64,000 nucleotides of DNA from NCBI RefSeq assembly GCF_016742955.1, contig NZ_JABBYC010000013.1, positions 1 to 64,000 of the forward strand, written 5' to 3'. Source of the stretch: Myceligenerans indicum (GTDB lineage: Bacteria; Actinomycetota; Actinomycetes; Actinomycetales; Cellulomonadaceae). The notes under the pieces were generated by a model that did not search any database, was not told the DNA's origin, and saw only the letters and a program-made list of their open reading frames with translations. Made by a program: the position numbers and the translations under genes. Within the stretch, counting starts at the first letter, position 1. Every line of letters begins with the position of its first letter. Shown in pieces: positions 41,861 to 50,503 of the stretch.

Positions 41861-42237
41861 ATGAGGTTTCGAGTCCTGGGGCCCCTGGTGGCCACCGGTC
41901 TGACGACGCGCGGCACGATCTCGGCGGCGATGCCGCGACAGGTTCTCGCCGTGCTGCTGCTCCACCACGGCCGGACGGTGGCCGTGGACACGCTGGTGGA
42001 CGAGCTCTGGGGCTCCCATCCGCCCAGGCCGGCACGCCGGTGCTGGAGTCTCACGTCGTACACGTCGTACAGGACCGGCTCCGGCCGCACGAGCAGCTGA
42101 CCGAAACGGCGCTCGGCCTCGGCGAATACCGGGACCTCCTGCCAGAACTGCAAGTTCTCGCCGCCGACAACCCCCTGCACGAGGGGTTCCACGCCCAGCT
42201 CATGACAGCCCTCTGCGGCGTCGGCGTGCCCCGGCAG
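41861..42237 (+). pseudogene. SARP-family (AfsR/DnrI) regulator remnant
   Basis: From ATG 41861 the sequence encodes a good SARP DNA-binding start: MRFRVLGPLVATGL, then MPRQVLAVLLLHHGRTVAVD and TLVDELWGSHPP. It then falls out of frame. In the next frame a piece of the OmpR-like end (VLESHVVHVVQDRL) is followed directly by BTAD-like sequence (LGLGEYRDLLPELQVLAADN, LHEGFHAQLMTALCG), so about 100 residues of the middle are missing as well. It is a frameshifted, internally deleted pathway-specific regulator with no biosynthetic genes nearby. Confidence 0.85.
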
Positions 42238-42309
42238 GTGACCGACGATCGGTGCGTGCCGGGTCCTGTCTCCGCTCGCGGCTGCCGGCCTACCGCACGG
42301 CTGCCCGGC

Positions 42310-42666
42310 TCAGACCTTGACCGCCAGCACCGGGCACGGCGCCTCGATGAGGATGCGCTGAGCACCGGACCCGAGGATGAGCTTGCCCACCGGGCTCCGG
42401 CGTCGCAGGCCGATCACCATGAGCTCCGCACCCGTCTCCGTCGCGATCCGCACCAGGTCGTCGGCGAGGTCGCCGCTTCCGGGGGCCAGGCGAATCTCCA
42501 CTCCGGCGGCCTCGAGCCGCTCCGTCAGCTCCCCCGGGTCCTGTCCTGCCTCGCCGGGGCCTGCCACCACGACGAGGGGAGCCTTGCGCTGCTCGGCCTC
42601 GGCCACCGCAGCGTCGAGTGCCGCCCGTCCCTCCGGAGTGGCCAGGTTGCCCACGACGATCGTCAT
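42310..42666 (-). CDS. universal stress protein family
   Basis: This 118-residue UspA-like protein begins MTIVVGNLATPEGRAALDAA. It has the C-terminal nucleotide-loop pattern GLRRRSPVGKLILGSGAQRI and ends EAPCPVLAVKV. It is shorter than usual (about 140) because the region after the first strand is abbreviated, but the ATP-binding Gly-X2-Gly-X9-Gly layout is present. It stands alone between the regulator remnant and the DUF4192 gene. ATG 42666. Confidence 0.9.
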   Translation of the reverse strand: MTIVVGNLATPEGRAALDAAVAEAEQRKAPLVVVAGPGEAGQDPGELTERLEAAGVEIRLAPGSGDLADDLVRIATETGAELMVIGLRRRSPVGKLILGSGAQRILIEAPCPVLAVKV

Positions 42667-42844
42667 GGGCACCGACGCTACCGGAAAACAAGCCTGGTCA
42701 CTCCGCCACGACGGTTCCCCGGACACCACGTCGCCGGGATCGTGCGGTAAGCGCCCACCGAAGCGCACGCTCGTCCCTCCGAAGCGCATGGTCGTCCCGC
42801 CGTACGGTGACGCCGGTGCCGGCGGGGCGGGGTCGGTGCGGTCC

Positions 42845-44086
42845 TCAGGACGACGGCTCGAAGGCCTCCTCCTGCGCCGCGTCACGATCCGGTGCCGTGT
42901 CCCCATCCTGCGCACGCAGCAACTCCGCGGTCTCCCTCCGGACCCAGCCTGGCGGCAGCCCCGCCTCGAGCGCACGGGAGACAAGCTTGGCCAGGGTGTA
43001 CTCCTCGTCGATCGCGAGCGCGGCGTCGATCCGCCCGGAGGCCACGGCACCGTCCCCGCTCCACCAGGCGACGAGGCCGAGCAGAGTGAGCGGCGCGGGC
43101 CGGCGGGCCCGGGGAACGTGCGCGACGACGGCCTCCAGCACACGCACCGCGGACCCGACCCGCTCCTGACCCGGCCGGACCGCGCCGTCGGGGTCGACGA
43201 TGCGGGCCATGGCACGTCCCGCCGCCGCGTCGGTCCGGTTGTCGACCTGCCGCCGCGCGGTCCGGAGGACCGCGTCACCGTCCGTCTCGCCGCCGTCCGC
43301 GGTGATCCAGATCAGGAGCGCGTCGCGCACCCAACGGTCGCCCATGGCGGCAGCGAGCCTGCCGAGCACCGACGGCTCCAGGTCGACGGCTTCGCCCGGC
43401 CCGGCCGCGTCCACCCGCCGCACGGCGGCACGCCACTCACGCAGTGACCGGCCGGCCCAGTCGGGGGTCGTCGCGTGCGCGTTCGCCCATCGCCCGGCAG
43501 CACGTCCGGCAGACCTGCGCGCCTGGGGTGACGCGCTGACGATGCGTAGCCGGTCCTCGCGGCTCGGCGCGACCGAGCGGCCTGCGAGCACCATGGACGC
43601 CGCGAGCCTGCTGTGGACGATGTCCTCGACCGGCCTCCCCGTGGCGGGGCAGCACAGCGGGTCCGCGCAGTCGAGCGAGCGGTAGCCGCCAGGCGTGACG
43701 ATCCACGACTCGGTGCCTGGCAGCCGCCCCTCGACGTGCGCCGCCGTCACCTCCAACGCACGCCGGATCCGGGCTCCGGAGCCGATGGCGGCCGGCAGGG
43801 CGGCGTCGGTGTATCCCACGACGACGACGCGATCGGCCCCGTCCTTCGTCGCGACCCGCGCCAGGGACTCCGCCGCTGCCTCCGCGGCCGGCCGCCCATC
43901 GGTGCACCGCCCGTCGAAGGCATCCAGGTCGAGGCGGGCGACCAGCCCGACGAGCTGGCGCCTTCCACGCACGCTGACCACGACGACGGACTCGGAAGGC
44001 CGGTAGCCGAGCCGGAAGGGGATGAAGGCGAGAAGGTCCTGAGGGCCTCGCACCCGCACGGTGATGGCGTTGGCGTTCGTGTTCAT
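42845..44086 (-). CDS. DUF4192 protein
   Basis: This 413-residue protein belongs to an actinobacterial family of unknown function. It begins VRVRGPQDLLAFIPFRLGYR and continues PSESVVVVSVRG, LVGLVARLDLD, RVVVVGYTDAAL and SWIVTPGGYRSLDC, then two Cys in DPLCCPATGRP, and ends with helical repeats that resemble TPR-like units (LGLVAWWSGDGAVASGRIDA, LAIDEEYTLAKLVSRALEAG). It is divergent from a lipoprotein gene. ATG 44086; the longer frame is a shadow of that gene. Confidence 0.88.
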   Translation of the reverse strand: MNTNANAITVRVRGPQDLLAFIPFRLGYRPSESVVVVSVRGRRQLVGLVARLDLDAFDGRCTDGRPAAEAAAESLARVATKDGADRVVVVGYTDAALPAAIGSGARIRRALEVTAAHVEGRLPGTESWIVTPGGYRSLDCADPLCCPATGRPVEDIVHSRLAASMVLAGRSVAPSREDRLRIVSASPQARRSAGRAAGRWANAHATTPDWAGRSLREWRAAVRRVDAAGPGEAVDLEPSVLGRLAAAMGDRWVRDALLIWITADGGETDGDAVLRTARRQVDNRTDAAAGRAMARIVDPDGAVRPGQERVGSAVRVLEAVVAHVPRARRPAPLTLLGLVAWWSGDGAVASGRIDAALAIDEEYTLAKLVSRALEAGLPPGWVRRETAELLRAQDGDTAPDRDAAQEEAFEPSS

Positions 44087-44227
44087 GACCACCAGCAAAC
44101 GGGTGCGATCGCGGTTCCGCCGGTCCCCTGGCCGCTGCCTGTCGACAGGCAGCGGATCCGGGTAGCTGTGGTCGGCGTCGAACGCGGAGGTTGCCGTGCG
44201 GCGGGTACCAACGGCTACCGTATCGGG

Positions 44228-44899
44228 GTGCCGAGAATTCTCCCGACAGGCCGTGTGGAGCCCACGAAGAGCGACGCAGGACGAAGCATCCGCCGTGCGG
44301 CCGCCCGTGTCACGGTGACAGCCGTGGCAGCCTCGCTGCTGCTGACCGGGTGCGAGGCGCGCGAGACCCTGAGTGACATCGCCGGAGAGTTCGGCAACGC
44401 CCGCCAGGTCGATGAACCGGAGAGCACGCCCGTCGCGGCGCCCGACCCGTCGGCCGCGGGCGACCCGTCCGCTTCCCCGAGCACGCCTCCGACGCCGGAG
44501 GTCCTGCCGAGCTTCGACGCCAGGAGCGCGGTGGGAGACTTCGCGCCGGGATTCCCGAAGAACGTGGTGTCGGTGCCGGACGGTGCGAAGCTTCTGGCCA
44601 CCTCTGCGGCACCGGTCGCGGGCTCGAAGCCGGAGACGGTGCAGGTCACGCTGAATCTGTCGGCGAAGCAGTCCCCCGAGAAACTGCTCGCGCAGATCAC
44701 CTCGATCCTGGCGGAGAACGGCTTCGAGGCGTTGGATGCCCCGGCCAAGAGCGGGCTCACGGCACAATCCGCGTTCACCCGCAAGACCAAGGTGAAGAAG
44801 ACCACCGTCAACGAATCGCTGCTGGTGGGCGTTCTGAAGGACGGCGACCGCTCGCTGCTCACCCTGAGCGGGACCGTCGCGACCGGAGAGGGCGCCTAG
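44228..44899 (+). CDS. putative lipoprotein next to polyprenyl synthase
   Basis: This 223-residue exported protein has a lipobox LLTGCEA after VTVTAVAASL. A Pro/Ser-rich tether precedes a folded half (FAPGFPKNVVSVPDGAKLLA, VQVTLNLSAKQSPEKLLAQ, ITSILAENGFEALDAPAKSG). I do not recognise the family; the fold looks like a small alpha/beta binding domain. The GTG start at 44228 has a weak site and an alternative start may exist. The polyprenyl synthase gene starts 9 bases downstream, so they may be co-transcribed. Confidence 0.75.
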   Translation: MPRILPTGRVEPTKSDAGRSIRRAAARVTVTAVAASLLLTGCEARETLSDIAGEFGNARQVDEPESTPVAAPDPSAAGDPSASPSTPPTPEVLPSFDARSAVGDFAPGFPKNVVSVPDGAKLLATSAAPVAGSKPETVQVTLNLSAKQSPEKLLAQITSILAENGFEALDAPAKSGLTAQSAFTRKTKVKKTTVNESLLVGVLKDGDRSLLTLSGTVATGEGA

Positions 44900-44908
44900 G
44901 CTGGCTCC

Positions 44909-46048
44909 GTGGCTCTCACCTCCTCCCCCGTCCCGACAACACCCGCCGCACTCGTCGACGTCGAGGACCTGCGGTCCCGCGTCGACGCCGCCGTCACGGC
45001 CCACCTGACGGCCCTGGCAGCGGAGATCGCGGCCGTCAGCGCGGGAGCCGACGGTGCCGCGACCGCGCTGACCGATCAGGCGTCCACGCTCCTGTCCGGG
45101 GGCAAGCGGCTGCGTGCCGCGTTGTGCTGGTGGTCGTTCCGCGCCCACGGCGGCGCATCGTCCGGCCCGGCCTCCGAGGCGGTGGTGCGCACGGGCGCCG
45201 CCCTGGAACTGTTCCAGGCGGCAGCCCTGCTGCACGACGACGTGATGGACAACTCCGACACGCGACGCGGCGCGCCCACCGCGCACCGCGCGTTCGCCGC
45301 ACGGCACGCCGGATCAAGCTGGTCGGGCGACTCCGGGCGGTTCGGGGAGGCGGGCGCGATCCTGCTGGGCGATCTCGTCCTGATCGCGGCACAGCGGGAA
45401 CTCTCCGCCGCGCTCGCCGCGCTCGCGGAGGTCGCGCCGTCGGTGCGCGATGCGTTCGACCGGATGCAGAGCGAGGTCGTGACCGGCCAGTTCCTCGACG
45501 TGCTCGTGCAGGCCGAGCCCTGGGGTACCGATCCGGCCGCCGACGAGGAGCGGGCGCGGGCCGTGCTGCGGGCCAAGGCCGCCGGGTACTCGGTCGCCTC
45601 TCCGCTGGAGCTCGGCGCCCTCCTGGCCGGCGCGAGCCGCGAGAGCGCCGATCGGATCTACTCCGCAGGCGTTCCCCTCGGCGAGGCGTTCCAGTTGCGC
45701 GACGACGTGCTGGGTGTGTTCGGCGACCCCTCTGTGACCGGCAAACCCGCCGGTGACGACCTGCGCGAGGGAAAGCGCACCGTCCTGGTGGCGCGCGCGA
45801 TGGCCGGTCTGCGATCCGCCGGTCGCGACCTGCTGACCGGTTCCCTGGGCAACCCCGGCCTGTCCGACGACGATGTCCGGCGCATCCGCGAGGTCATCGT
45901 GGAGTCCGGCGCCCTGAACGACGTCGAGCACCTCATCGATGGGCTGTACACGACCGCGAGGGCGCAGCTCGACGCCGCGGACCTTGCCGCACGGGGCCGC
46001 GAGATGCTGTCCGCGATCGCACGAGCGCTGGTCGACCGCGACGCCTGA
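44909..46048 (+). CDS. polyprenyl diphosphate synthase
   Basis: This trans-prenyltransferase elongates isopentenyl units to C15 or longer diphosphates for menaquinone, cell-wall lipid carriers or carotenoids. The 379-residue chain has both Asp-rich motifs: LLHDDVMDNSDTRRG (first, DDVMD) and FQLRDDVLGVFGDPS (second, DDVLG). GGKRLRAALCWWSF and FQAAALLHDD are also canonical. The residue spacing before the first motif does not by itself fix the chain length. GTG start. An unpaired hairpin at 46096 follows. Confidence 0.93.
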   Translation: MALTSSPVPTTPAALVDVEDLRSRVDAAVTAHLTALAAEIAAVSAGADGAATALTDQASTLLSGGKRLRAALCWWSFRAHGGASSGPASEAVVRTGAALELFQAAALLHDDVMDNSDTRRGAPTAHRAFAARHAGSSWSGDSGRFGEAGAILLGDLVLIAAQRELSAALAALAEVAPSVRDAFDRMQSEVVTGQFLDVLVQAEPWGTDPAADEERARAVLRAKAAGYSVASPLELGALLAGASRESADRIYSAGVPLGEAFQLRDDVLGVFGDPSVTGKPAGDDLREGKRTVLVARAMAGLRSAGRDLLTGSLGNPGLSDDDVRRIREVIVESGALNDVEHLIDGLYTTARAQLDAADLAARGREMLSAIARALVDRDA

Positions 46049-46095
46049 ACGCCGGTGCACGGCCCCGGGACCGCATTCTCGCGCGGGGCACGGAA

Positions 46096-46113
46096 CTCGG
46101 GCCGGGGCCCGAG
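46096..46113. terminator. GC hairpin between convergent genes
   Basis: CTCGGGCC (46096-46103), two bases, then GGCCCGAG (46106-46113) form a perfect 8-bp stem in the gap between the polyprenyl synthase and the Rv2175c-like gene. Confidence 0.6.
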
Positions 46114-46143
46114 GCCTGCTGGGTCAGCGGCCCGGTCCGGAGC

Positions 46144-46515
46144 TCAGAACAGTGCCTGCGCCACCCGGCGCACCTGGGCACGCTGGCCCTGGCGCAGCGC
46201 CTCGAGCGGTGCCATGCCGAGCGAGTCCTCGTGCTCGTGGAGCCACTCGATGATCTCGGGGTCCTTGAAGCCCGCGTCCGTCAGCAGCACGATCGTCCCG
46301 CGCAGGGTGGCGATGATCTCACCGTCCTGCAGGAAGCCGGCAGGGACCTGCCACACGGAACGGTCCCCGTGCTTGACCGCCACCACATGCCGGTCCCGCA
46401 CCAGTCGGCGGGCACGTCCGAAGTCGATACCGAGAGCGTCGGCGAGGTCCGGCAAGGTCAGCCATTCGTCGACGAGTGCGTCCAGGCCCGGGTCATCTGG
46501 CGTCGTGGTGCTCAC
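46144..46515 (-). CDS. Rv2175c-like DNA-binding protein
   Basis: This 123-residue winged-helix protein is similar to mycobacterial Rv2175c: LDALVDEWLTLPDLADALGI, FGRARRLVRDRHVVAVKHGD, VWQVPAGFLQDGEIIATLRG, then PEIIEWLHEHEDSLG. Rv2175c is known to be phosphorylated by PknL, the kinase encoded in the neighbouring gene here, which reduces its DNA binding. The divergent gene pair with the kinase and the linked prenyl synthase reproduce the M. tuberculosis order. ATG 46515. Confidence 0.9.
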   Translation of the reverse strand: MSTTTPDDPGLDALVDEWLTLPDLADALGIDFGRARRLVRDRHVVAVKHGDRSVWQVPAGFLQDGEIIATLRGTIVLLTDAGFKDPEIIEWLHEHEDSLGMAPLEALRQGQRAQVRRVAQALF

Positions 46516-46633
46516 CGGTAGATCCTATCCGGCCGCGGCTCCGCGGCGACGTCCGAGGCTGTCCGCGCAGCACCGTCCGAGGACAGGACGTTCCATACCC
46601 GCATGTCACCGTGCGCCCGTAGACTGTGGGTCT

Positions 46634-47878
46634 GTGGCTTCCGTGACTCAAGACCCCCTCGTCGGACAGACGGTCGACGGTCGGTACCAGGTCACCGAAC
46701 GCGTCGCGAGCGGCGGGATGGCGACCGTGTACCGCGCTCGGGACACCCGCCTGAACCGCGAGCTCGCGCTCAAGGTGATGCACCCACATCTCGCCGAGGG
46801 CGACCAGGCCGCCGACTTCGTGGCACGGTTCCGGCGCGAGGCCCGGGCCGGCGCCGGCGTCTCGCACCCCGGCGTGGTGGCCATGTACGACCAGGGCCAC
46901 GACGGCGATCTCAGCTATCTGACGATGGAGTACGTCCCGGGAACGAACCTGCGCCAGCTCCTGCGCGAGGGTGCTCTGACCGTCCGCCGGACGTTCGCGC
47001 TCCTCGACCAGGTGCTCTCCGCCCTCTCCGCGGCGCATGACCACGGGGTCGTCCATCGTGACATCAAGCCGGAGAACGTCCTCCTGAACACGAACGGACG
47101 AAAGGCCAAGGTGGCGGACTTCGGTCTGGCCCGTGCCGTCACGGAGATGACGCAGACGTCGACCGGCACCGTGTTCGGCACCGTGGCCTACATGGCACCC
47201 GAGGTCATCTCGACCGGCAAGTGCGATGTCCGGGCCGACGTGTACGCGGTCGGGATCATGGCCTTCGAGATGCTCACGGGGAAGCAGCCGTTCTCGGGCG
47301 ACACCCCGATCCAGGTCGCGTACGCACACGTGAACAGGGACATCCCCACGCCGTCCACCGTGGTCGAGGGGCTCGGTGACGCGGTCGAGCACCTGGTGCG
47401 CACGCTCGCCGCACGCGACCCCGCGGATCGGCCCGCCGACGGCCGGGCGGCACTGCAGCTGCTCCGTGCGGTATGGAAGGCCCTGCCCGCCGAAGTGCTC
47501 GACGCCACCCCTCAAGACCTGGGAACACCCGAGACACCGCCACCCGCGCCCACGTCGCCCGTCGGCCACGCCGGCACTCCTGGCCCGCGCACGGACATCT
47601 CCCCGTCGCTGCTGCCCCCGCTCGGGCCGCGCACGGCGAACGGGCCGCAGCACGCCGCCGCCGTACCGATCACCCGACCGCGTCGCAGAGGGCGCATCGG
47701 TGCCCTGATCACCATCGCGATCCTGCTCGCCCTGCTCCTGATCGGACTCGCCTGGGCCGACGGCGACGGCAGGTTCGACTGGGTGCGGCCGGGACCGGGA
47801 ACGTCCCCGGCCGCGGGTGCCGCCCCGGCCGCGGTCGAGGAACCGCTGCCGGAGCCGCCGTCAGCCGTCCGAAGCTGA
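46634..47878 (+). CDS. pknL: PknL-like membrane Ser/Thr protein kinase
   Basis: This 414-residue Hanks kinase has a catalytic domain with VASGGMATVYRA, LALKVMH (ATP lysine), HRDIKPEN, VADFGLA, GTVAYMAPEV and GVGIMAF-type end motifs, all intact. A Pro-rich linker, basic RPRRRGRI and one transmembrane helix (GALITIAILLALLLIGLAW) follow, with a short outer tail and no PASTA units, as in PknL. TAGACT at 46619-46624 sits 9 bases before the GTG, suggesting a leaderless transcript; GTG 46643 is an alternative start. It overlaps lgt by 18 bases. Confidence 0.88.
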   Translation: MASVTQDPLVGQTVDGRYQVTERVASGGMATVYRARDTRLNRELALKVMHPHLAEGDQAADFVARFRREARAGAGVSHPGVVAMYDQGHDGDLSYLTMEYVPGTNLRQLLREGALTVRRTFALLDQVLSALSAAHDHGVVHRDIKPENVLLNTNGRKAKVADFGLARAVTEMTQTSTGTVFGTVAYMAPEVISTGKCDVRADVYAVGIMAFEMLTGKQPFSGDTPIQVAYAHVNRDIPTPSTVVEGLGDAVEHLVRTLAARDPADRPADGRAALQLLRAVWKALPAEVLDATPQDLGTPETPPPAPTSPVGHAGTPGPRTDISPSLLPPLGPRTANGPQHAAAVPITRPRRRGRIGALITIAILLALLLIGLAWADGDGRFDWVRPGPGTSPAAGAAPAAVEEPLPEPPSAVRS

Positions 47879-49042
47879 CCCTGTGGGCGCTACCCCGCCC
47901 TGGTCACCGGGTACGCGCTTGTCGCCGGAGTCCTTGCCCTCGGAGTCCTCCTCGTCAGGCTCCACGGCCTGGGGATCTCCGTCCTCGACGGCCTCACGCC
48001 CGGCGTCGGTCCTGCCGGGTTCCGTCCCGTCCAGGTCCGGCGCGTCGGGTTCCGTGCCCTCGGTCCCTGCTGATCCCTCGGGTTCCGTCCGGGCGGGTTC
48101 TGTACCCTCGGCTTCCGTATCGCCGGCGTCCGTCGCCTCGGCCCGAGCCGCACCCGCCACGGCGGCCCCCTCCCCCGAGACGGCGCCGCCCGCAGCCGGC
48201 TCGCGTCCCGGCACGAAGACGGACTCCTCGCGCTCCGGGTGCTGCCGTCCCCGGACCACGAACAGCGTGAGTCCGAGGAGCGCCACCAGGATCGACACCG
48301 CCGAGTTCGCGGGAAGGCCCAGATAGGTGTCGCTCGTCGGATCGATGCGCAGCAGCTCCAGCCACGCCCGGCCCACCCCGTACCAGACCATGTAGAGCCC
48401 GAACAGGCGCCCCCAGCGCAGCTGGAACCGCCGGTCCAGTGCCACGAGCACCCCGGCGCCGACGAGGTTCCACAACGCCTCGTACAGGAACAGCGGGTGG
48501 AAGAGGGTTCCCGCGGCTTCCCCGGCGGGGAACATCGCCGCGTCGGGGTCGATCTCCAGGCCCCACGGGAGAGTGGTCGGGTTGCCGAACAGCTCGTGGT
48601 TCCACCAGTTGCCGCCACGCCCGATGGCCTGCGCCACCAGCATCGCGGGTGCGAGCGCGTCCGCGAACGACCAGAACCGGATGCCCGCCCGCCGGCAGGC
48701 GATCCACGCGCCGACGGCTCCGCCGATCAACGATCCGAAGATCGCATTGCCCCCGTCCCAGATGCGCACCACGTCCCACGGGTCGGCGCCCGCATAGAAG
48801 TAGTCCCCGGTGTGGGTGAGCACGTGGTAGAAGCGCGCACCGACGATGCCGAGCGGAACCGCCCAGAGCACGATGTCGAGGACGACGTCGTCCGGCGCTC
48901 CTCGTCGGCTCAGCCGGCGCTGCGTGAGATACGCCGCGACGGCGATCCCCGCGAGCAACCACAGGGCGTAGACGTGGATCGTCAGCGGACCCAGGTTGAT
49001 GGCGTTCCAGGCCAGGGGCGGGCTGGGGATCGCGTAGGGCAC
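47861..49042 (-). CDS. lgt: prolipoprotein diacylglyceryl transferase Lgt
   Basis: Lgt transfers diacylglycerol from phosphatidylglycerol to the lipobox cysteine of prolipoproteins at the membrane, and many such proteins occur in this window. The 393-residue protein has seven membrane segments and the signature GRGGNWWNHELFG, plus PHFHPLFLYEALWN-like (TLFHPLFLYEALWN), LLRIDPTSD and IFGSLIGG. A C-terminal tail of about 110 residues, very rich in Glu, Asp, Gly, Thr and Pro, extends into the cytoplasm and is longer than in most bacteria. GTG start at 49042. It converges on pknL. Confidence 0.95.
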   Translation of the reverse strand: MPYAIPSPPLAWNAINLGPLTIHVYALWLLAGIAVAAYLTQRRLSRRGAPDDVVLDIVLWAVPLGIVGARFYHVLTHTGDYFYAGADPWDVVRIWDGGNAIFGSLIGGAVGAWIACRRAGIRFWSFADALAPAMLVAQAIGRGGNWWNHELFGNPTTLPWGLEIDPDAAMFPAGEAAGTLFHPLFLYEALWNLVGAGVLVALDRRFQLRWGRLFGLYMVWYGVGRAWLELLRIDPTSDTYLGLPANSAVSILVALLGLTLFVVRGRQHPEREESVFVPGREPAAGGAVSGEGAAVAGAARAEATDAGDTEAEGTEPARTEPEGSAGTEGTEPDAPDLDGTEPGRTDAGREAVEDGDPQAVEPDEEDSEGKDSGDKRVPGDQGGVAPTGSASDG

Positions 49043-49125
49043 GGATCACTGCCTCTCTCGTCGAAGCTTGCGTGCGGGCATCGGCACCCGCGATGGGGAC
49101 GATACTCGCGGCGTCGTGGCGCAGA

Positions 49126-50475
49126 CTACTGGCGGATCATCTCCGCCACCTGGAAGGCAAGCTCCAGGGACTGCTGATGGTTCAGCCTCGGGTCCACGAG
49201 CGTCTCGTAACGCAGCGCCAGGCCCGCGTCCGAGATCTTCTCCGCCCCTCCGAGCACCTCGGTGACGTCGTCACCCGTGAGTTCCACGTGCAGGCCGCCG
49301 GGCACGGTGCCGAGCGCCCGGTGCACCTCGAAGAACCCCGCGACCTCGTCCAGCACGTCCGACAGGCGGCGCGTCTTGTACCCGGACTCCGACGTGATCG
49401 TGTTCCCGTGCATGGGATCCGTCACCCAGGTGACGTTCACTCCCGCCCACGTGACCGCCTCGACCAGCGCCGGCAGCACGTCCCGGATCTTCCCGGCGCC
49501 CATCCGCGTGATGAACGTGAGCCTCCCGGGCTCGTTGTCCGGGTTCAGGCGCTCTGCCAGGGCCAGCGCGTCCTGCGGCGCCGTCGTCGGGCCGAGCTTC
49601 ACCCCGATCGGGTTGGCCACCCGGGACAGGAAGTCCACGTGCGCGCCTTCGAACTGACGCGTGCGCTCCCCGATCCACAGGAAGTGCGCGCTCGTGTCGT
49701 AGGCACGGTCCGTCCGCTGGTCGTGACGGGTCAGGGCGCGTTCGTAGTCCAGGATCAGGGCCTCGTGGCTCAGGAAGAACTCGACCGAACGCAGCGCGTC
49801 GAAGTCCGCGCCGCAGGCGTCCATGAACCGGATCGCGCGGTCGATCTCGTCCGCCGTCCGCTCGTAGCGTGCGTAGGCCGGGTTCGACATGAAGCCGCGG
49901 TTCCACTCGTGCACCTGACGCAGATCCGCGAATCCGCCGGTCGTGAACGCACGCACGACGTTCGCCGTGGCCGACGAGATCCGGTATGCCTGGTCCAACC
50001 GCTCCGGGTCCGGGACCCGCGACTCCTTGGTGAACGCGTGCCCGTTGACCATGTCCCCGCGGTAGGCCGGCAGCGTGACGCCGTCGCGGGTCTCCTCGTC
50101 GCTCGAACGCGGCTTGGCGTACTGCCCCGCCATGCGCCCCATCTTCACCACGGGTGTCGAGGCCGAGTGCGTGAGGATGACGGCCATCTGCAGGATGGTC
50201 CGCACCTTGTTGCGGATCCGGTCCGCGTGCGCGTCCGCGAACGACTCGGCGCAGTCCCCGCCCTGAAGGAGGAACGCCTCGCCCCGCCCGGCGGCGGCGA
50301 GGCGTTCCTTGAGCGTGTCGGCGTCCGCCGGGACCGCCAGCGGCGCGGCGTGCTCGAGGCGCGTCGTCACCGCCGCCAGAGCGTCCACGTCCGGCCAGAC
50401 CGGCTGCTGGCGCGCCTCGAGCGTGCGGAAGTGATCGAGCCCTGCGGCCAGGGCGTCGTCGGCGACGGTGCTCAT
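49126..50475 (-). CDS. class II DAHP synthase
   Basis: This enzyme condenses phosphoenolpyruvate and erythrose 4-phosphate in the first step of the shikimate pathway. The 449-residue type II (plant-like) enzyme shows GEAFLLQGGDCAESF, TLPAYRGDMVNGHAF, LGPTTAPQDALALAERLNP, TFITRMGAGKIRDVLP and VTWVTDPMHGNTI, carrying the metal-ligand Cys, His and Glu positions of the family. ATG 50475. The gene lies 28 bases after the phosphofructokinase gene on the same strand, so the two may share a transcript. Confidence 0.96.
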   Translation of the reverse strand: MSTVADDALAAGLDHFRTLEARQQPVWPDVDALAAVTTRLEHAAPLAVPADADTLKERLAAAGRGEAFLLQGGDCAESFADAHADRIRNKVRTILQMAVILTHSASTPVVKMGRMAGQYAKPRSSDEETRDGVTLPAYRGDMVNGHAFTKESRVPDPERLDQAYRISSATANVVRAFTTGGFADLRQVHEWNRGFMSNPAYARYERTADEIDRAIRFMDACGADFDALRSVEFFLSHEALILDYERALTRHDQRTDRAYDTSAHFLWIGERTRQFEGAHVDFLSRVANPIGVKLGPTTAPQDALALAERLNPDNEPGRLTFITRMGAGKIRDVLPALVEAVTWAGVNVTWVTDPMHGNTITSESGYKTRRLSDVLDEVAGFFEVHRALGTVPGGLHVELTGDDVTEVLGGAEKISDAGLALRYETLVDPRLNHQQSLELAFQVAEMIRQ

Positions 50476-50503
50476 GCTGCTCCTGAACCTGGTCCGGCGC
50501 CGG

